64,000 nucleotides of DNA from Streptomyces spirodelae. Its GTDB lineage: Bacteria; Actinomycetota; Actinomycetes; Streptomycetales; Streptomycetaceae. Under the pieces are notes generated by a model. It saw only the letters and a program-made list of their open reading frames with translations. It was not told where the DNA came from and made no database searches. Location of the stretch: contig NZ_JAFFZN010000034.1 in assembly GCF_017676385.1 (NCBI RefSeq), positions 1-64,000 on the forward strand, read 5' to 3'. Position numbers and translations under genes: made by a program. Positions within the stretch are counted from its first letter, which is position 1, and every line of letters begins with the position of its first letter. Of this stretch, positions 16,736-25,479 are shown in pieces.

Positions 16736-17945
16736 GGGCGTCCCGAGCCCGTCCTTCCACGCCATGTGGAAAGAGCTCCTCCCTCTCGGCAAGGCACCCG
16801 GCGGGGGCTACCGCCGGTACGCGTGGTCGGGGCCCGACATCGAGTGCCGGGAGTGGTTCCGGCACCAGGCAAGGACCCGCGGGCTGGCGTACGAGGTCGA
16901 CCGGAACGGCAACCAATGGGCGTGGGCCGGCGACAAAAGCGCCGGGGACGCGCTGGTGACCGGCTCCCACCTCGACTCCGTCCCCGAGGGCGGCGCCTTC
17001 GACGGCCCCCTCGGTGTGATCTCGGCGCTCGCCGCCTACGACGAACTCCGCAGCCGGGGCACCGAGTTCACCTGCCCCTTCGCGATCGTCAACTTCGCCG
17101 ACGAGGAGGGCGCCCGCTTCGGGCTCGCCTGTGTGGGCTCGCGGCTGCTGACCGGCACCCTCACCCGGGAGGGCGCGCACGCGCTGCGGGACGCCGACGG
17201 GGTGACGCTGCCGCAGGCGATGGAGGCGGCGGGGTACAGCCCCGAGGCGCTGGGCCCCGACCCCGAGCGCCTCGCCCGCATCGGCGCGTTCGTGGAGCTC
17301 CACATCGAGCAGGGCCGCGCGCTGGCCGAGACGCCGCACCCGGTCGCCGTCGCCTCCGCGATCTGGCCGCACGGGCGCTGGCGGTTCGACTTCCGAGGGG
17401 AGGCCAACCACGCCGGCACCACCCGGCTGGAGGACCGCAGGGACCCGATGCTCACCTACGCCAACACCGTGCTGGCCGCCCGCAAGAAGGCGCGGCTGGC
17501 GGGCGCGCTGGCGACCTTCGGCAAGGTGACGGTGGAGCCGAACGGGGTGAACGCCGTGCCCTCCCAGGTCAGCGGGTGGCTCGACTCGCGGGCTCCGGAC
17601 GCGGAGACGCTGGCGGCCGTGGTCGGCGAGATCGAGCGCGCCGCGGGGGAGCGCGGCGGGCGTGACGGGGTGGCGGTCGAGGTGACGCGGGAGTCCCGGA
17701 CGCCGCTCGTGGAGTTCGACCACGTACTGCGGGACCGGCTGGTCGGGCTGCTGGGCGGCGATGTGCCGGTGCTGCCCACCGGCGCAGGACACGACGCGGG
17801 TATTTTGTCCGCTTCGGTTCCCACAGCCATGCTGTATGTCCGCAACCCGACCGGTGTCTCGCACTCGCCCGCCGAGTTCGCCGAGGAGGACGACTGTGTG
17901 GCGGGCGTCAGCGCGCTCGCCGACGTACTGGAGGGTCTGGTGTGA
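16728..17945 (+). CDS. M20-family amidohydrolase (allantoate amidohydrolase-like)
   Basis: 405-residue di-metal amidase of the hydantoinase/carbamoylase group. Metal ligands are visible: GSHLDSVPEGGAFDGPLGV, NFADEEGARFG, FVELHIEQGRAL and PTGAGHDAGIL. Relatives cleave allantoate, N-carbamoyl amino acids or similar C-N bonds. Its GTG start lies inside hutU and its stop overlaps hutF, so it is made together with the Hut enzymes. Because no hutG is present and HutF makes N-formylglutamate, the likely job is removal of the formyl group from N-formylglutamate. That is inference; annotation as allantoate amidohydrolase would be by similarity only. Confidence 0.9.
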   Translation: MPEGVPSPSFHAMWKELLPLGKAPGGGYRRYAWSGPDIECREWFRHQARTRGLAYEVDRNGNQWAWAGDKSAGDALVTGSHLDSVPEGGAFDGPLGVISALAAYDELRSRGTEFTCPFAIVNFADEEGARFGLACVGSRLLTGTLTREGAHALRDADGVTLPQAMEAAGYSPEALGPDPERLARIGAFVELHIEQGRALAETPHPVAVASAIWPHGRWRFDFRGEANHAGTTRLEDRRDPMLTYANTVLAARKKARLAGALATFGKVTVEPNGVNAVPSQVSGWLDSRAPDAETLAAVVGEIERAAGERGGRDGVAVEVTRESRTPLVEFDHVLRDRLVGLLGGDVPVLPTGAGHDAGILSASVPTAMLYVRNPTGVSHSPAEFAEEDDCVAGVSALADVLEGLV

Positions 17946-19357
17946 CCACGAGGACCAGGACGAACCCCAACGCGACAGGGCCGGAGCCCGGTGGCGTACC
18001 TGCCGAGAAGGTCTACTGGTGCGAGAACGCGTGGCTCAACGGCACCGTCGAACAGCACGTCGTCCTGGAGGTGACCGCACAGGGGCGGCTCGGCGCCATC
18101 CGTACCGGCGTCCAGACCCCGCCGCCCGGCGCTGTCACGCTGCGCGGGCTGACACTGCCCGGCCTGGCCAACGCTCACTCGCACGCCTTCCACCGGGCGC
18201 TGCGCGGCACCGTCCAGGTCGGTTCCGGCACCTTCTGGACGTGGCGCGACACCATGTACCGGACGGCGTCGCTGCTCACCCCGGACAGCTACTACGCGCT
18301 GGCCCGCGCTGTGTACGCGGAGATGGCGCTGGCCGGGATCACCTGTGTGGGCGAGTTCCACTATCTGCACCACGCTCCGGGCGGCGAACGCTACGACGAC
18401 CCCAACGCCATGAGCCACGCGCTGGTCGCGGCCGCGGCCGACGCGGGCATCCGTATCACCCTGCTGGACACCGCCTACCTCGCCTCCGGTATCGGCCCGA
18501 AGGGCCGCGGCGAGCCGCCCACCCGGCCGCAGCTGCGCTTCAGCGACGGCAGCGCCGAGGCGTGGGCCGAACGCGCCGACGCCTTCAGCCCGGACGGCGA
18601 CCACGCGCGGGTCGGCGCCGCCGTGCACTCCGTACGGGCAGTGCCCGCACGGGAGTTGCACACCGTCGCCGAGTGGGCCGAGCGGCGGAGGGCGCCGCTG
18701 CACGTCCATCTGTCCGAGCAGACGGCCGAGAACGAGGCGTGCTGGAACGCGCACGGTCTCACGCCGACCGCGCTGCTGGCCGAGCACGGCGTACTCGGCC
18801 CCCGCACCACCGCCGTACACGCCACCCATCTGACGTCGGACGACATCCGGACGGTGGGCGGCTCGGGCACGGGCGTGTGCATGTGCCCGACCACGGAACG
18901 CGACCTGGCCGACGGCATCGGACCGGCACCCGCGCTCGACAGCGCGGGTGCCGGACTCTCCCTGGGCAGCGACAGCCACGCCGTCATCGACCTGTTCGAG
19001 GAAGCCCGCGCCCTGGAGCTCAACGAGCGCCTGGCCAGCCGCGCCCGGGGCCACTGGACCGCCGGGCAGCTGCTGCGGGCCGCCACCGAGGGTGGACACG
19101 CCGCGCTCGGCTGGCCCGAGGCGAGCCGCCTGGAGACGGGGGCGCTGGCCGACTTCGTCACCGTCGCGCTGGACTCGGTGCGCACGGCCGGGCCCGTGGT
19201 GCGACTGGGCGCGGAGACGGCCGTGTTCGCCGCCACCGCAGCCGACGTCCGCCACACGGTGGTGGCCGGACGGCATGTGGTGCGGGACGGCTCCCACACC
19301 CTTCTCGATTCCGTACCCAAGGCACTCGCTGAGTCGATCGCAGCCCTCCGCCCCTGA
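17942..19357 (+). CDS. hutF: Formimidoylglutamate deiminase
   Basis: 471-residue amidohydrolase that converts N-formimino-L-glutamate to N-formyl-L-glutamate and ammonia. The metal site is NAHSHAFHRALRG (HxH); further ligands lie in VHLSEQTAENEAC, HATHLTS and GSDSHAVIDLFEEAR, and GVCMCPTTERDLADG is diagnostic for HutF. The start GTG overlaps the preceding stop (GTGA), indicating translational coupling. It commits this pathway to the N-formylglutamate route rather than direct formamide release by HutG-type formiminoglutamase. Confidence 0.93.
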   Translation: MTTRTRTNPNATGPEPGGVPAEKVYWCENAWLNGTVEQHVVLEVTAQGRLGAIRTGVQTPPPGAVTLRGLTLPGLANAHSHAFHRALRGTVQVGSGTFWTWRDTMYRTASLLTPDSYYALARAVYAEMALAGITCVGEFHYLHHAPGGERYDDPNAMSHALVAAAADAGIRITLLDTAYLASGIGPKGRGEPPTRPQLRFSDGSAEAWAERADAFSPDGDHARVGAAVHSVRAVPARELHTVAEWAERRRAPLHVHLSEQTAENEACWNAHGLTPTALLAEHGVLGPRTTAVHATHLTSDDIRTVGGSGTGVCMCPTTERDLADGIGPAPALDSAGAGLSLGSDSHAVIDLFEEARALELNERLASRARGHWTAGQLLRAATEGGHAALGWPEASRLETGALADFVTVALDSVRTAGPVVRLGAETAVFAATAADVRHTVVAGRHVVRDGSHTLLDSVPKALAESIAALRP

Positions 19358-19389
19358 CAGCAGACCCCCGACCCGAGGACACCCCAGCC

Positions 19390-20568
19390 ATGCCCCGAAC
19401 CCTCTCCCTCACCAACCTCGCCACCCTCGTCACCAACGACCCGGCGCAGGGCGACGGCGGCCCGCTGGGCATCATCGAGAACGCCGCCCTGGTCATCGAG
19501 GACGGCAAGGTGGCGTGGGTGGGCCCGGGCGACAAGGTGCCCGCGGCCGACGAGCTGTACGACGCGGGCGGCAGGGCCGCGATCCCCGGGTTCGTCGACA
19601 GCCACTCCCACCTGCTCTACGCGGGCGACCGCACCCAGGAGTTCAACGCCCGGATGTCCGGACGCGTCTACACGGCCGGTGGCATCCGCACCACCGTCCG
19701 CGCCACCCGCGAGGCGGGGGACGCGCAGCTGGCGGCCACGCTGAAGGCGCATGTGCGCGAGATGCTGGCGCAGGGCACCACCACCGTCGAGACCAAGTCG
19801 GGGTACGGACTCTCGCCCGAGCACGAGGCACGCGCGCTCCGGGTGGCCGCGGAGTCGGGCCTGGAGGAGATCACCTACCTCGGCGCCCATATCGTCCCGC
19901 CGGAGTGGGCGGAGGACCCCGACGGGTACACCGCGCTGGTCGCGGGCGAGATGCTTGAGGAGTGCGCCCCGTACGCCCGCTGGGTCGATGTCTTCTGCGA
20001 GGAGGGCGCCTTCGACGAGGACCAGTCGCGCACCATCCTCACCGCGGGCAAGGCCAAGGGCCTCACCCCACGGGTCCACGCCAACCAGCTCACCCACGGC
20101 CCCGGTGTCCAACTGGCGGTGGAGGTGGGCGCGGCCTCGGCCGACCACTGCACGCACCTGACGGACGTGGACGTCGACGCACTGGCGAACAGCGCCACGG
20201 TGGCCACCCTGCTGCCCGGCTGCGAGTTCTCCACGCGCGCCGTCTACCCGGGCGCCCGTCGCCTCCTGGAGGCGGGCGTCACGGTGGCGCTGTCCACCGA
20301 CTGCAACCCCGGCTCCTCGTACACCTCCTCGATGCCGTTCTGCATCGCCATCGCCGTACGGGAGATGGGGATGACGCCGGACGAGGCGCTGTGGTCCGCG
20401 ACGGCGGGCGGTGCCCAGGCGCTGCGCCGTACCGACATCGGCCGGCTGACCGTCGGCTCCCGCGCCGACCTCGTCCTGCTGGACGCCCCCTCTCATGTAC
20501 ACCTCTCCTACCGCCCGGGCGTCCCCCTGGTCTCGGCCGTCTGGCAGCGCGGCGTGCGCGAGGTGTGA
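19390..20568 (+). CDS. hutI: Imidazolonepropionase
   Basis: Hydrolyses imidazolone-5-propionate to N-formimino-L-glutamate, the step before HutF. 392 residues of the amidohydrolase fold: His72/His74 in GFVDSHSHLLYAGDR, substrate-binding GGIRTTVRATREAG, the KSGYGL loop, and metal ligands in YLGAHIVP, VHANQLTHGPG and STDCNPGSSYTS. It follows hutF by 32 bases and closes the operon; a strong hairpin follows 14 bases past the stop. Confidence 0.96.
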   Translation: MPRTLSLTNLATLVTNDPAQGDGGPLGIIENAALVIEDGKVAWVGPGDKVPAADELYDAGGRAAIPGFVDSHSHLLYAGDRTQEFNARMSGRVYTAGGIRTTVRATREAGDAQLAATLKAHVREMLAQGTTTVETKSGYGLSPEHEARALRVAAESGLEEITYLGAHIVPPEWAEDPDGYTALVAGEMLEECAPYARWVDVFCEEGAFDEDQSRTILTAGKAKGLTPRVHANQLTHGPGVQLAVEVGAASADHCTHLTDVDVDALANSATVATLLPGCEFSTRAVYPGARRLLEAGVTVALSTDCNPGSSYTSSMPFCIAIAVREMGMTPDEALWSATAGGAQALRRTDIGRLTVGSRADLVLLDAPSHVHLSYRPGVPLVSAVWQRGVREV

Positions 20569-20572
20569 GGAC

Positions 20573-21775
20573 TCAGGACGATCCTCCCCGCCGACCGGGT
20601 TCGGCGGGGAGGGAGAAGGCGGCCCTGACGAGCCGCTCTCCGACCGGGTTCATGGTCGGGCCCTTGGCGTCCGTCGAGTTGACGGAGTAGACGAGGGTGC
20701 GGGACAGATCGCGGGTGCCGGCGATCAGGGTGTTGTAACCGGGACGCGCCCCGGACTTGACCCACAGGACGAGACCGTTCCCCGCGTCGAACCGCTGGAG
20801 CCCGGCGCTCATGGTGGCACCCTCGATGTCCGGCACGGTGAACATCTCGCGGTCCAGCAGCGGTTGGGGCACGATCTTCCCTCTGAACAGCGAGAAGAGC
20901 AGCCGCTCCAGGTCGGCGGTGGTGGAGATCATGTCTCCCGCCGCCCAGCGGTCCGACATGTTCCACTCGGTCGCGTCCACCACCCTGCCGTCCGCGAGCC
21001 TCTGATAGCCGCGGTTGTGCGGACCGTGGATACGCGGGTCGGGGCCGCCGGGGAAGGAGGTGTGCCGCATTCCGGCCGGACGCAGCACATGGAGCCGGGC
21101 CTGGTGCTCGTAGGAGTCGTGCGTGACCTTCTCGACGAGCAGGCCCAGGACCGTGTAGTCGATGTTGGCGTAGCGCTGTTTCCTGCCCGGGCCTTCCCCC
21201 TCGCCCTTGTAGGGTCCCTTGGCGACGGAGGAGGCCACGACCTCCTGAGGCGTGAGGGTCTTGAAGCGGTTCTCGTACCCTTCCCCGTTCACCGGGCCGA
21301 GGCCGCGGCCCGGTTTGAGGCCGCTGGTGAAGGTGAGCAACTGGCGTACGGTGATCGGTTCGAACTCGTCCGTCAGCAGGCCGGGCAGATAGTGCTGCAC
21401 GGTGCCGTCGAGGTCGATACGGCCCAGGGAAGCGAGCTTGAGCACCAGAGCCGCGGTGACGACCTTGGTGGTGGAGCCCGCCCGGAACCGGCCGTGCTCC
21501 AGCGCCCTGTGCCCGGTGCGCAGGTTCCGTACACCGGCGCTGCCGTGCCAGTTCTCCCTTCCGCCCACCCGGGCCAGCGCGGCGGTGGTGTCCTTGTCGG
21601 GGAGTCCGCGCAGCGCCTCCTGGAGCTTTGCGGTGTCGAGGCCGTCCGGGTGTTGCCGCGCCGCCACCGGCTGCGCTCCGGGGGCTTGGGCGACGGCGGG
21701 CGCCACGCCCGCGGTTGTGCCGAGTCCGGCGGCCAACAGGGCCGCCACCAGGGTGTTCCGTATACGCGTCTGCAC
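20573..21775 (-). CDS. Secreted serine hydrolase (class C beta-lactamase / DD-carboxypeptidase family)
   Basis: 400 residues with a signal peptide (residues 1-30, LVAALLAAGLGTTAG, Ala-x-Ala cleavage near 29). The three active-site elements are present: Ser101-x-x-Lys104 (STTK), Tyr203-Ala-Asn205 (YAN), and KSG in WVKSGARPGYN, the KTG equivalent. It probably acts on D-Ala-D-Ala peptides or small esters outside the cell. Its 3' end is convergent with hutI and contains the hairpin that ends the hut operon, so its last residues (EPGRRGGSS) are encoded by terminator sequence. Confidence 0.88.
   Translation of the reverse strand: MQTRIRNTLVAALLAAGLGTTAGVAPAVAQAPGAQPVAARQHPDGLDTAKLQEALRGLPDKDTTAALARVGGRENWHGSAGVRNLRTGHRALEHGRFRAGSTTKVVTAALVLKLASLGRIDLDGTVQHYLPGLLTDEFEPITVRQLLTFTSGLKPGRGLGPVNGEGYENRFKTLTPQEVVASSVAKGPYKGEGEGPGRKQRYANIDYTVLGLLVEKVTHDSYEHQARLHVLRPAGMRHTSFPGGPDPRIHGPHNRGYQRLADGRVVDATEWNMSDRWAAGDMISTTADLERLLFSLFRGKIVPQPLLDREMFTVPDIEGATMSAGLQRFDAGNGLVLWVKSGARPGYNTLIAGTRDLSRTLVYSVNSTDAKGPTMNPVGERLVRAAFSLPAEPGRRGGSS
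20583..20612 (+). terminator. hut operon terminator
   Basis: Perfect 12-bp stem CCTCCCCGCCGA / TCGGCGGGGAGG with a 6-base loop, 14 bases after the hutI stop. It lies within the 3' end of the convergent serine hydrolase gene. Confidence 0.75.
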
Positions 21776-21904
21776 AACTCACTCCGTAACGCCGGGGATC
21801 TGCGGCTGTTCGAAGATCACCTTTGCGGCTGCTGACGGCTCCCGGATCGGCCTCGGGGGCGATCCCGCCCCTGCTTGGGACGCGTACCGTGCAGGGGTTC
21901 GCCC

Positions 21905-22315
21905 CTAGGGGCGACGGGAGCGGCCCAGCGCGGTGGTGCGGAAGTGATGCGGGGGGATGCCGTAGGCGGCGCGGAAGGCGCGGGTGAAGTCGGCGGGGCG
22001 GGTGAAGCCCCAGGTGGCGGCGATGGCCTGGATGGGATGGTGGGCCAGCTTCGGGTCGGCCAGGTCGCGGCGGGCGCGGTTGAGGCGCTGGCGGCGAATC
22101 CAGGAGCTGACCGTGCAGCCCTGGCTCTGGAAGAGGCGGTGCAGGCTGCGGGTGGAGATGTGGTGAGCGGCGGCGATGGCGTCCGGGCACAGGCCGGGGT
22201 CGCCCAGGTGTGCCCAGATGAAGCTCTGCACGGTGGCGAACAGTGCGCGGCGGTGGTCGACGGCCGGGGCCCCGGCCGTCGGCGCGTACGGGCGTCGCTC
22301 CTGGTGGGTGTCCAT
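21905..22315 (-). CDS. AraC-type DNA-binding protein, probably truncated
   Basis: Only the C-terminal AraC/XylS DNA-binding region is present: VQSFIWAHLGDPGLCPDAIA, HHISTRSLHRLFQ (first helix-turn-helix), IRRQRLNRARRDL, and AATWGFTRPADFTRAFRAAYG (second). About 130 residues, against about 300 in regulators with the usual N-terminal ligand domain; the sequence upstream holds no such domain before the sigma factor gene. It may be a stand-alone regulator or the relic of a truncated gene. ATG 22315 is used; a GTG lies at 22327. The last codons overlap the palindrome TCGCCCCTAGGGGCGA. Confidence 0.7.
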   Translation of the reverse strand: MDTHQERRPYAPTAGAPAVDHRRALFATVQSFIWAHLGDPGLCPDAIAAAHHISTRSLHRLFQSQGCTVSSWIRRQRLNRARRDLADPKLAHHPIQAIAATWGFTRPADFTRAFRAAYGIPPHHFRTTALGRSRRP

Positions 22316-22580
22316 GGTGCTGCGCACGGTCTCGTTCCCCCGGTCGGTCGCGGACTTCTCTCGGTACCTCCAGGACGGTAGGCAGCCGCAGGCCGCGGCG
22401 AATCCCGTACAGGTTCCAACTCGGATGTCGAACCAGGGGTGGAGGCTGCACCTCCGGGTCGTCCGGGGGCGGTAGTCAGCGGCTGGTCGACGCGTGCAGT
22501 CACCACTGCGGACGGCCCGGACAGGCCGGACGGCGCGGGCGGCCCGGAGCGCCGGGGCGGCCCGGAGTGACCGGACAGGC

Positions 22581-22621
22581 CGAGGGCCCGGCCGGACTGT
22601 CGTTGTCCGGCCGGGCCCTCG
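22581..22621 (-). terminator. Terminator of the sigma factor gene
   Basis: Perfect 17-bp stem (CGAGGGCCCGGCCGGAC and its complement) with loop TGTCGTT, 40 bases past the sigma factor stop codon. The adjacent 22520-22580 stretch holds degenerate copies of GGCCCGGAG and CCGGACAGGC. Confidence 0.85.
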
Positions 22622-22661
22622 GCACGCGGAGTCGCCGCACCGCGCTGGGCGGCACCCCGCG

Positions 22662-23651
22662 TCACTCCTCGATCATCAGCCCCTTGCGGAGCTTGCCCAG
22701 GGTGCGGGAGAGGAGGCGGGAGACATGCATCTGCGAGATGCCGAGCTCCTCACCGATCTCCGACTGGGTCATGTTCGCCACGAAGCGCAGCGAGAGGATT
22801 CTGCGGTCCCGTGGGGGGAGTTCGGCTATCAGCGGCTTCAACGACTCGACGTACTCGATGCCTTCGAGTCCGTGGTCCTCGTAGCCGATGCGGTCGGCCA
22901 GCGCACCCTCGGTGTCGTCCTCCTCGGGCTGCGCGTCCAGCGAGCTGGCGGTGTAGGCGTTGCTCGCCGCCATGCCCTCGATGACTTCCTCGCTGGAGAT
23001 GTTCAGCCGCTTGGCCAGCTCCTCGGGGGTCGGCGCCCGGTCCAGCTTCTGGGCGAGTTCGTCGCCCGCCTTGGCCAGGTCGAGTCGCAGCTCCTGGAGG
23101 CGTCGGGGTACCCGCACGGACCAGGAGGTGTCGCGGAAGAAGCGTTTGATCTCGCCGACGATGGTCGGCATCGCGAAGGTGGGGAACTCGACGCCGCGGT
23201 TCAGCTCGAAGCGGTCGATCGCCTTGATGAGGCCGATGGTGCCGACCTGGACGATGTCCTCCATGGGCTCGCTGCGCGAGCGGAACCGGGAGGCCGCGAA
23301 CTTCACCAGGGCGAGATTGAGTTCTACCAGGGTGTTGCGGACGTACGCGTACTCGTGGGTGCCCTCTTCGAGGTTCTCCAGCCGCTCGAACAGCGTCTTG
23401 GAGAGGGCCCGCGCGTCCAGCGGACCGACCTCGTCATAGGGTGGGATCTCAGGGAGCTGGAGCTGGTCGAAGAGGTCGGCTTCCACCGCCTCCGCGATCT
23501 GTTCGGCGCTCGCCGGGTCGGTGAGGGTTTCGGGGGTCAGGGACTGGGAATCCGGCAGCCGGTCCGTGCTGTGTTGCTCCGGAACGGCGGGAACGGTCGC
23601 GACCTGCGTATGCGCGGGGTCGGATATCCCGTTGTCGAGCCGGGGTGACAT
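22662..23651 (-). CDS. RNA polymerase sigma factor, SigB/SigF family
   Basis: 329-residue alternative sigma factor of the stress/sporulation group. A variable N-terminal tail of about 65 residues precedes region 2 (VRNTLVELNLALVKFAASRF, MEDIVQVGTIGLIKAIDRFE, FPTFAMPTIVGEIKRFFRDT), region 3 (WSVRVPRRLQELRLDLAKAG, LNISSEEVIEGMAA) and region 4 (LPPRDRRILSLRF, MTQSEIGEELGISQMHVSRLLSR). The ATG at 23651 has GGAGG 7 bases upstream; an upstream ATG at 23678 is rejected. Divergent from a STAS gene and an ATPase gene, so a partner-switching circuit probably controls it. It likely corresponds to SigI of S. coelicolor by neighbourhood, from memory only. Confidence 0.93.
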   Translation of the reverse strand: MSPRLDNGISDPAHTQVATVPAVPEQHSTDRLPDSQSLTPETLTDPASAEQIAEAVEADLFDQLQLPEIPPYDEVGPLDARALSKTLFERLENLEEGTHEYAYVRNTLVELNLALVKFAASRFRSRSEPMEDIVQVGTIGLIKAIDRFELNRGVEFPTFAMPTIVGEIKRFFRDTSWSVRVPRRLQELRLDLAKAGDELAQKLDRAPTPEELAKRLNISSEEVIEGMAASNAYTASSLDAQPEEDDTEGALADRIGYEDHGLEGIEYVESLKPLIAELPPRDRRILSLRFVANMTQSEIGEELGISQMHVSRLLSRTLGKLRKGLMIEE

Positions 23652-23913
23652 GGCTGTCCTCCATGGTTTTCTCGGCATATGGCTGCCGAAGCCGTGACGT
23701 GCACTACGGGGTGCGGCGCCTCCAGAGCCGACGTCGGTTCGGTATCCCTACTAGACCTACCTGCTCCTGCACAGCAAGAGCAAGCTCCCTTTGTCCTTTT
23801 GTGACCAATCTGTCCAATGTTCGGCTACCGGTGAGGCCGCCGAAGGCGTAGGGTTGCGAACCGCTCGACGGGGGAAGCAGTGAAGGCCCTCACGCGAAAC
23901 AGAAGGGGTGTGC

Positions 23914-24312
23914 ATGGACCGCGGGATGCCCGGCAGCACGAGCCAGGGCCGGCTGACGGTCGAGGTGCGGCACGAGGGAATCAGTGCCGTCGTGACCCCC
24001 GAGGGTGAGCTCGATCACCACACCGCGGAGCTGTTGCGCGAGCCGCTGGAGCGCAGCGTCGAGGAAGGCTACAGCCGCCTCGTCGTGGACTGCTCGCGGC
24101 TCGAGTTCTGCGACTCGACGGGGTTGAACGTGCTGCTCGGCGCCCGCCTGAAGGCGGAGGAGGCCGGCGGCGGTGTCCATCTGGCGGGGATGCTCCCCGT
24201 AGTGGCGCGCGTCTTCGAGATCACCGGTGCGAGCGCGGTCTTCACCGTGCACGAGGACCTCGGATCGGCGCTGGAGCACCCCTCGGGCCCGGAACACCGG
24301 CCCGACGCGTAA
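23914..24312 (+). CDS. STAS-domain anti-sigma factor antagonist
   Basis: 132 residues, one STAS domain: GISAVVTPEGELDHHTAELL, RLVVDCSRLEFCDSTGLNVLLGA and GGVHLAGMLPVVARVFEITGAS. The Ser in CDSTGLNVLL is the expected phosphorylation site; the unphosphorylated form binds the anti-sigma kinase and frees the sigma factor. ATG 23914 follows AGAAGGGG and is preferred to GTG 23908. It is divergent from the sigma factor and 178 bases ahead of the ATPase gene. Confidence 0.93.
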   Translation: MDRGMPGSTSQGRLTVEVRHEGISAVVTPEGELDHHTAELLREPLERSVEEGYSRLVVDCSRLEFCDSTGLNVLLGARLKAEEAGGGVHLAGMLPVVARVFEITGASAVFTVHEDLGSALEHPSGPEHRPDA

Positions 24313-24490
24313 TCAGGGCGTTACGCGCATCACACAGGTCCGGCTGAATCCGTAAGTGTTCTCACGGTGCGTCCGGGCAGGAGTCCTTCGAATCTGTCAG
24401 ACATTCGTGTACAGCGCGTCAAGGTTCCGCACGGTACGGGGCGGCGCGGGACGGCGAAACGTATCCGGTGATCGGTGAGGTGAACCACTG

Positions 24491-25207
24491 ATGAGCACCA
24501 CCCGGCCGCAACCGGCGGGCGACCGCGGTCCGGAGCCCGAGGGCACTCCGGCGACCGCGGGCCCGGGGTGCGGCGCGGCCGGTGGTGCCGACGCGCGGGT
24601 GCGTGCCGATGCGGGCACGGAGCGTGGGCCGACCCTCGGGATCTCCGGTTCCGAGGGCGCTCCAGGGAAGGCCGACGCTTCCGGGAGCGCTTCCACGCCC
24701 GCACCCGGAGCCGAAGGGGGGAGTGGCGCCATGGGGACCGCCGCGGAGAGTGCGGCCTCTGCTGCCGGGGGAGCCGCACGCCAGGGCGGGCAGCCGATGC
24801 GGCAGGTCCGCAGGCTGCGGCTGGTCGGCGCCAGCGGCGCCGTGCCACGCGCTCGGGATTTCACCCGCCGAGCCCTCCAGGACTGGGGCTGGCTGCCCGC
24901 CGCCACGGCCGACCAGCGTGCGGCCGCCGAGGACGTGCTGCTCGTCGTATCGGAGCTGGTCACCAACGCGTGTCTGCACGCCAACGGCCCCGAGGAGCTG
25001 CGGGTCGGTGCCAACGCGAAGGTGCTGCGCCTGGAGATCGTCGACCTGGGCGCGGGTTCCCCGTCGCCGCGGACCCCGCACCGGGCGGGACGGCCGGGCG
25101 GGCACGGGATGTTCATCGTCCAGCGGCTGTGCCTGGACTGGGGTGTCGTACGCAATCCGGAGGGTCCGGGCAAGACGGTGTGGGCGGAGCTGGCCGCTCC
25201 GCACTGA
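24491..25207 (+). CDS. Anti-sigma-like serine kinase (GHKL ATPase domain)
   Basis: 238 residues. The first 100 are low-complexity Ala/Gly/Glu; the rest is an RsbW-like histidine-kinase-type ATPase: AAAEDVLLVVSELVTNACLHA is the N-box, LEIVDLGAG the G1 box, and GRPGGHGMFIVQRL the G2 box. Such proteins bind and hold a sigma factor and phosphorylate the STAS partner. Its position in a three-gene module makes it the likely anti-sigma factor of the divergent sigma factor. The start follows GGTGA and may be one of several Met codons in the disordered head. Confidence 0.88.
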   Translation: MSTTRPQPAGDRGPEPEGTPATAGPGCGAAGGADARVRADAGTERGPTLGISGSEGAPGKADASGSASTPAPGAEGGSGAMGTAAESAASAAGGAARQGGQPMRQVRRLRLVGASGAVPRARDFTRRALQDWGWLPAATADQRAAAEDVLLVVSELVTNACLHANGPEELRVGANAKVLRLEIVDLGAGSPSPRTPHRAGRPGGHGMFIVQRLCLDWGVVRNPEGPGKTVWAELAAPH

Positions 25208-25281
25208 CGCCTTCGGCGGGGGCGCTTGCCGGGGAGGGTGCTCCTGATCGTGCGTTGCAGGCCGCGCGTGAGCTGTGGCTT

Positions 25282-25332
25282 GGGGGCACCTCCCGGCCGG
25301 AGTCCCCCAGCCTCCGGCCGGGAGGTGCCCCC
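25282..25332. repeat. Intergenic 21-bp perfect palindromic repeat
   Basis: GGGGGCACCTCCCGGCCGGAG (first 20 bases at 25282-25301) is mirrored exactly at 25312-25332 around a 9-base loop. GGGGGCACCTCCC hairpins recur in intergenic regions of many Streptomyces genomes as I remember them. Here it follows the ATPase gene by 75 bases and probably terminates it. Confidence 0.75.
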
Positions 25333-25479
25333 AGGGGAGCGCCGTTCCCCGTGCCCCTTTGGGGCGACCCTGTACTCACGGCGCGGAGGCTCTTCCCTCT
25401 CCAAGGGCCTGGGGCTACTGTCGGCGCGAATCTGATGTGTCGTCAGTAACTTGCGCGTCCGGATGAAGGGGGAACCCCC

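Noticed and set aside
18475..20502. A long minus-strand frame opposite hutF and hutI
   Set aside because: It is antisense to two well-supported enzymes and shows no motif; a typical high-GC shadow.
23652..23913. A SigB-type promoter (GTTT/GGGTAT-like) between the sigma factor and STAS genes
   Set aside because: Only loose matches such as GTTCGG with GGCGTAGG were seen; spacing and bases are too poor to claim.
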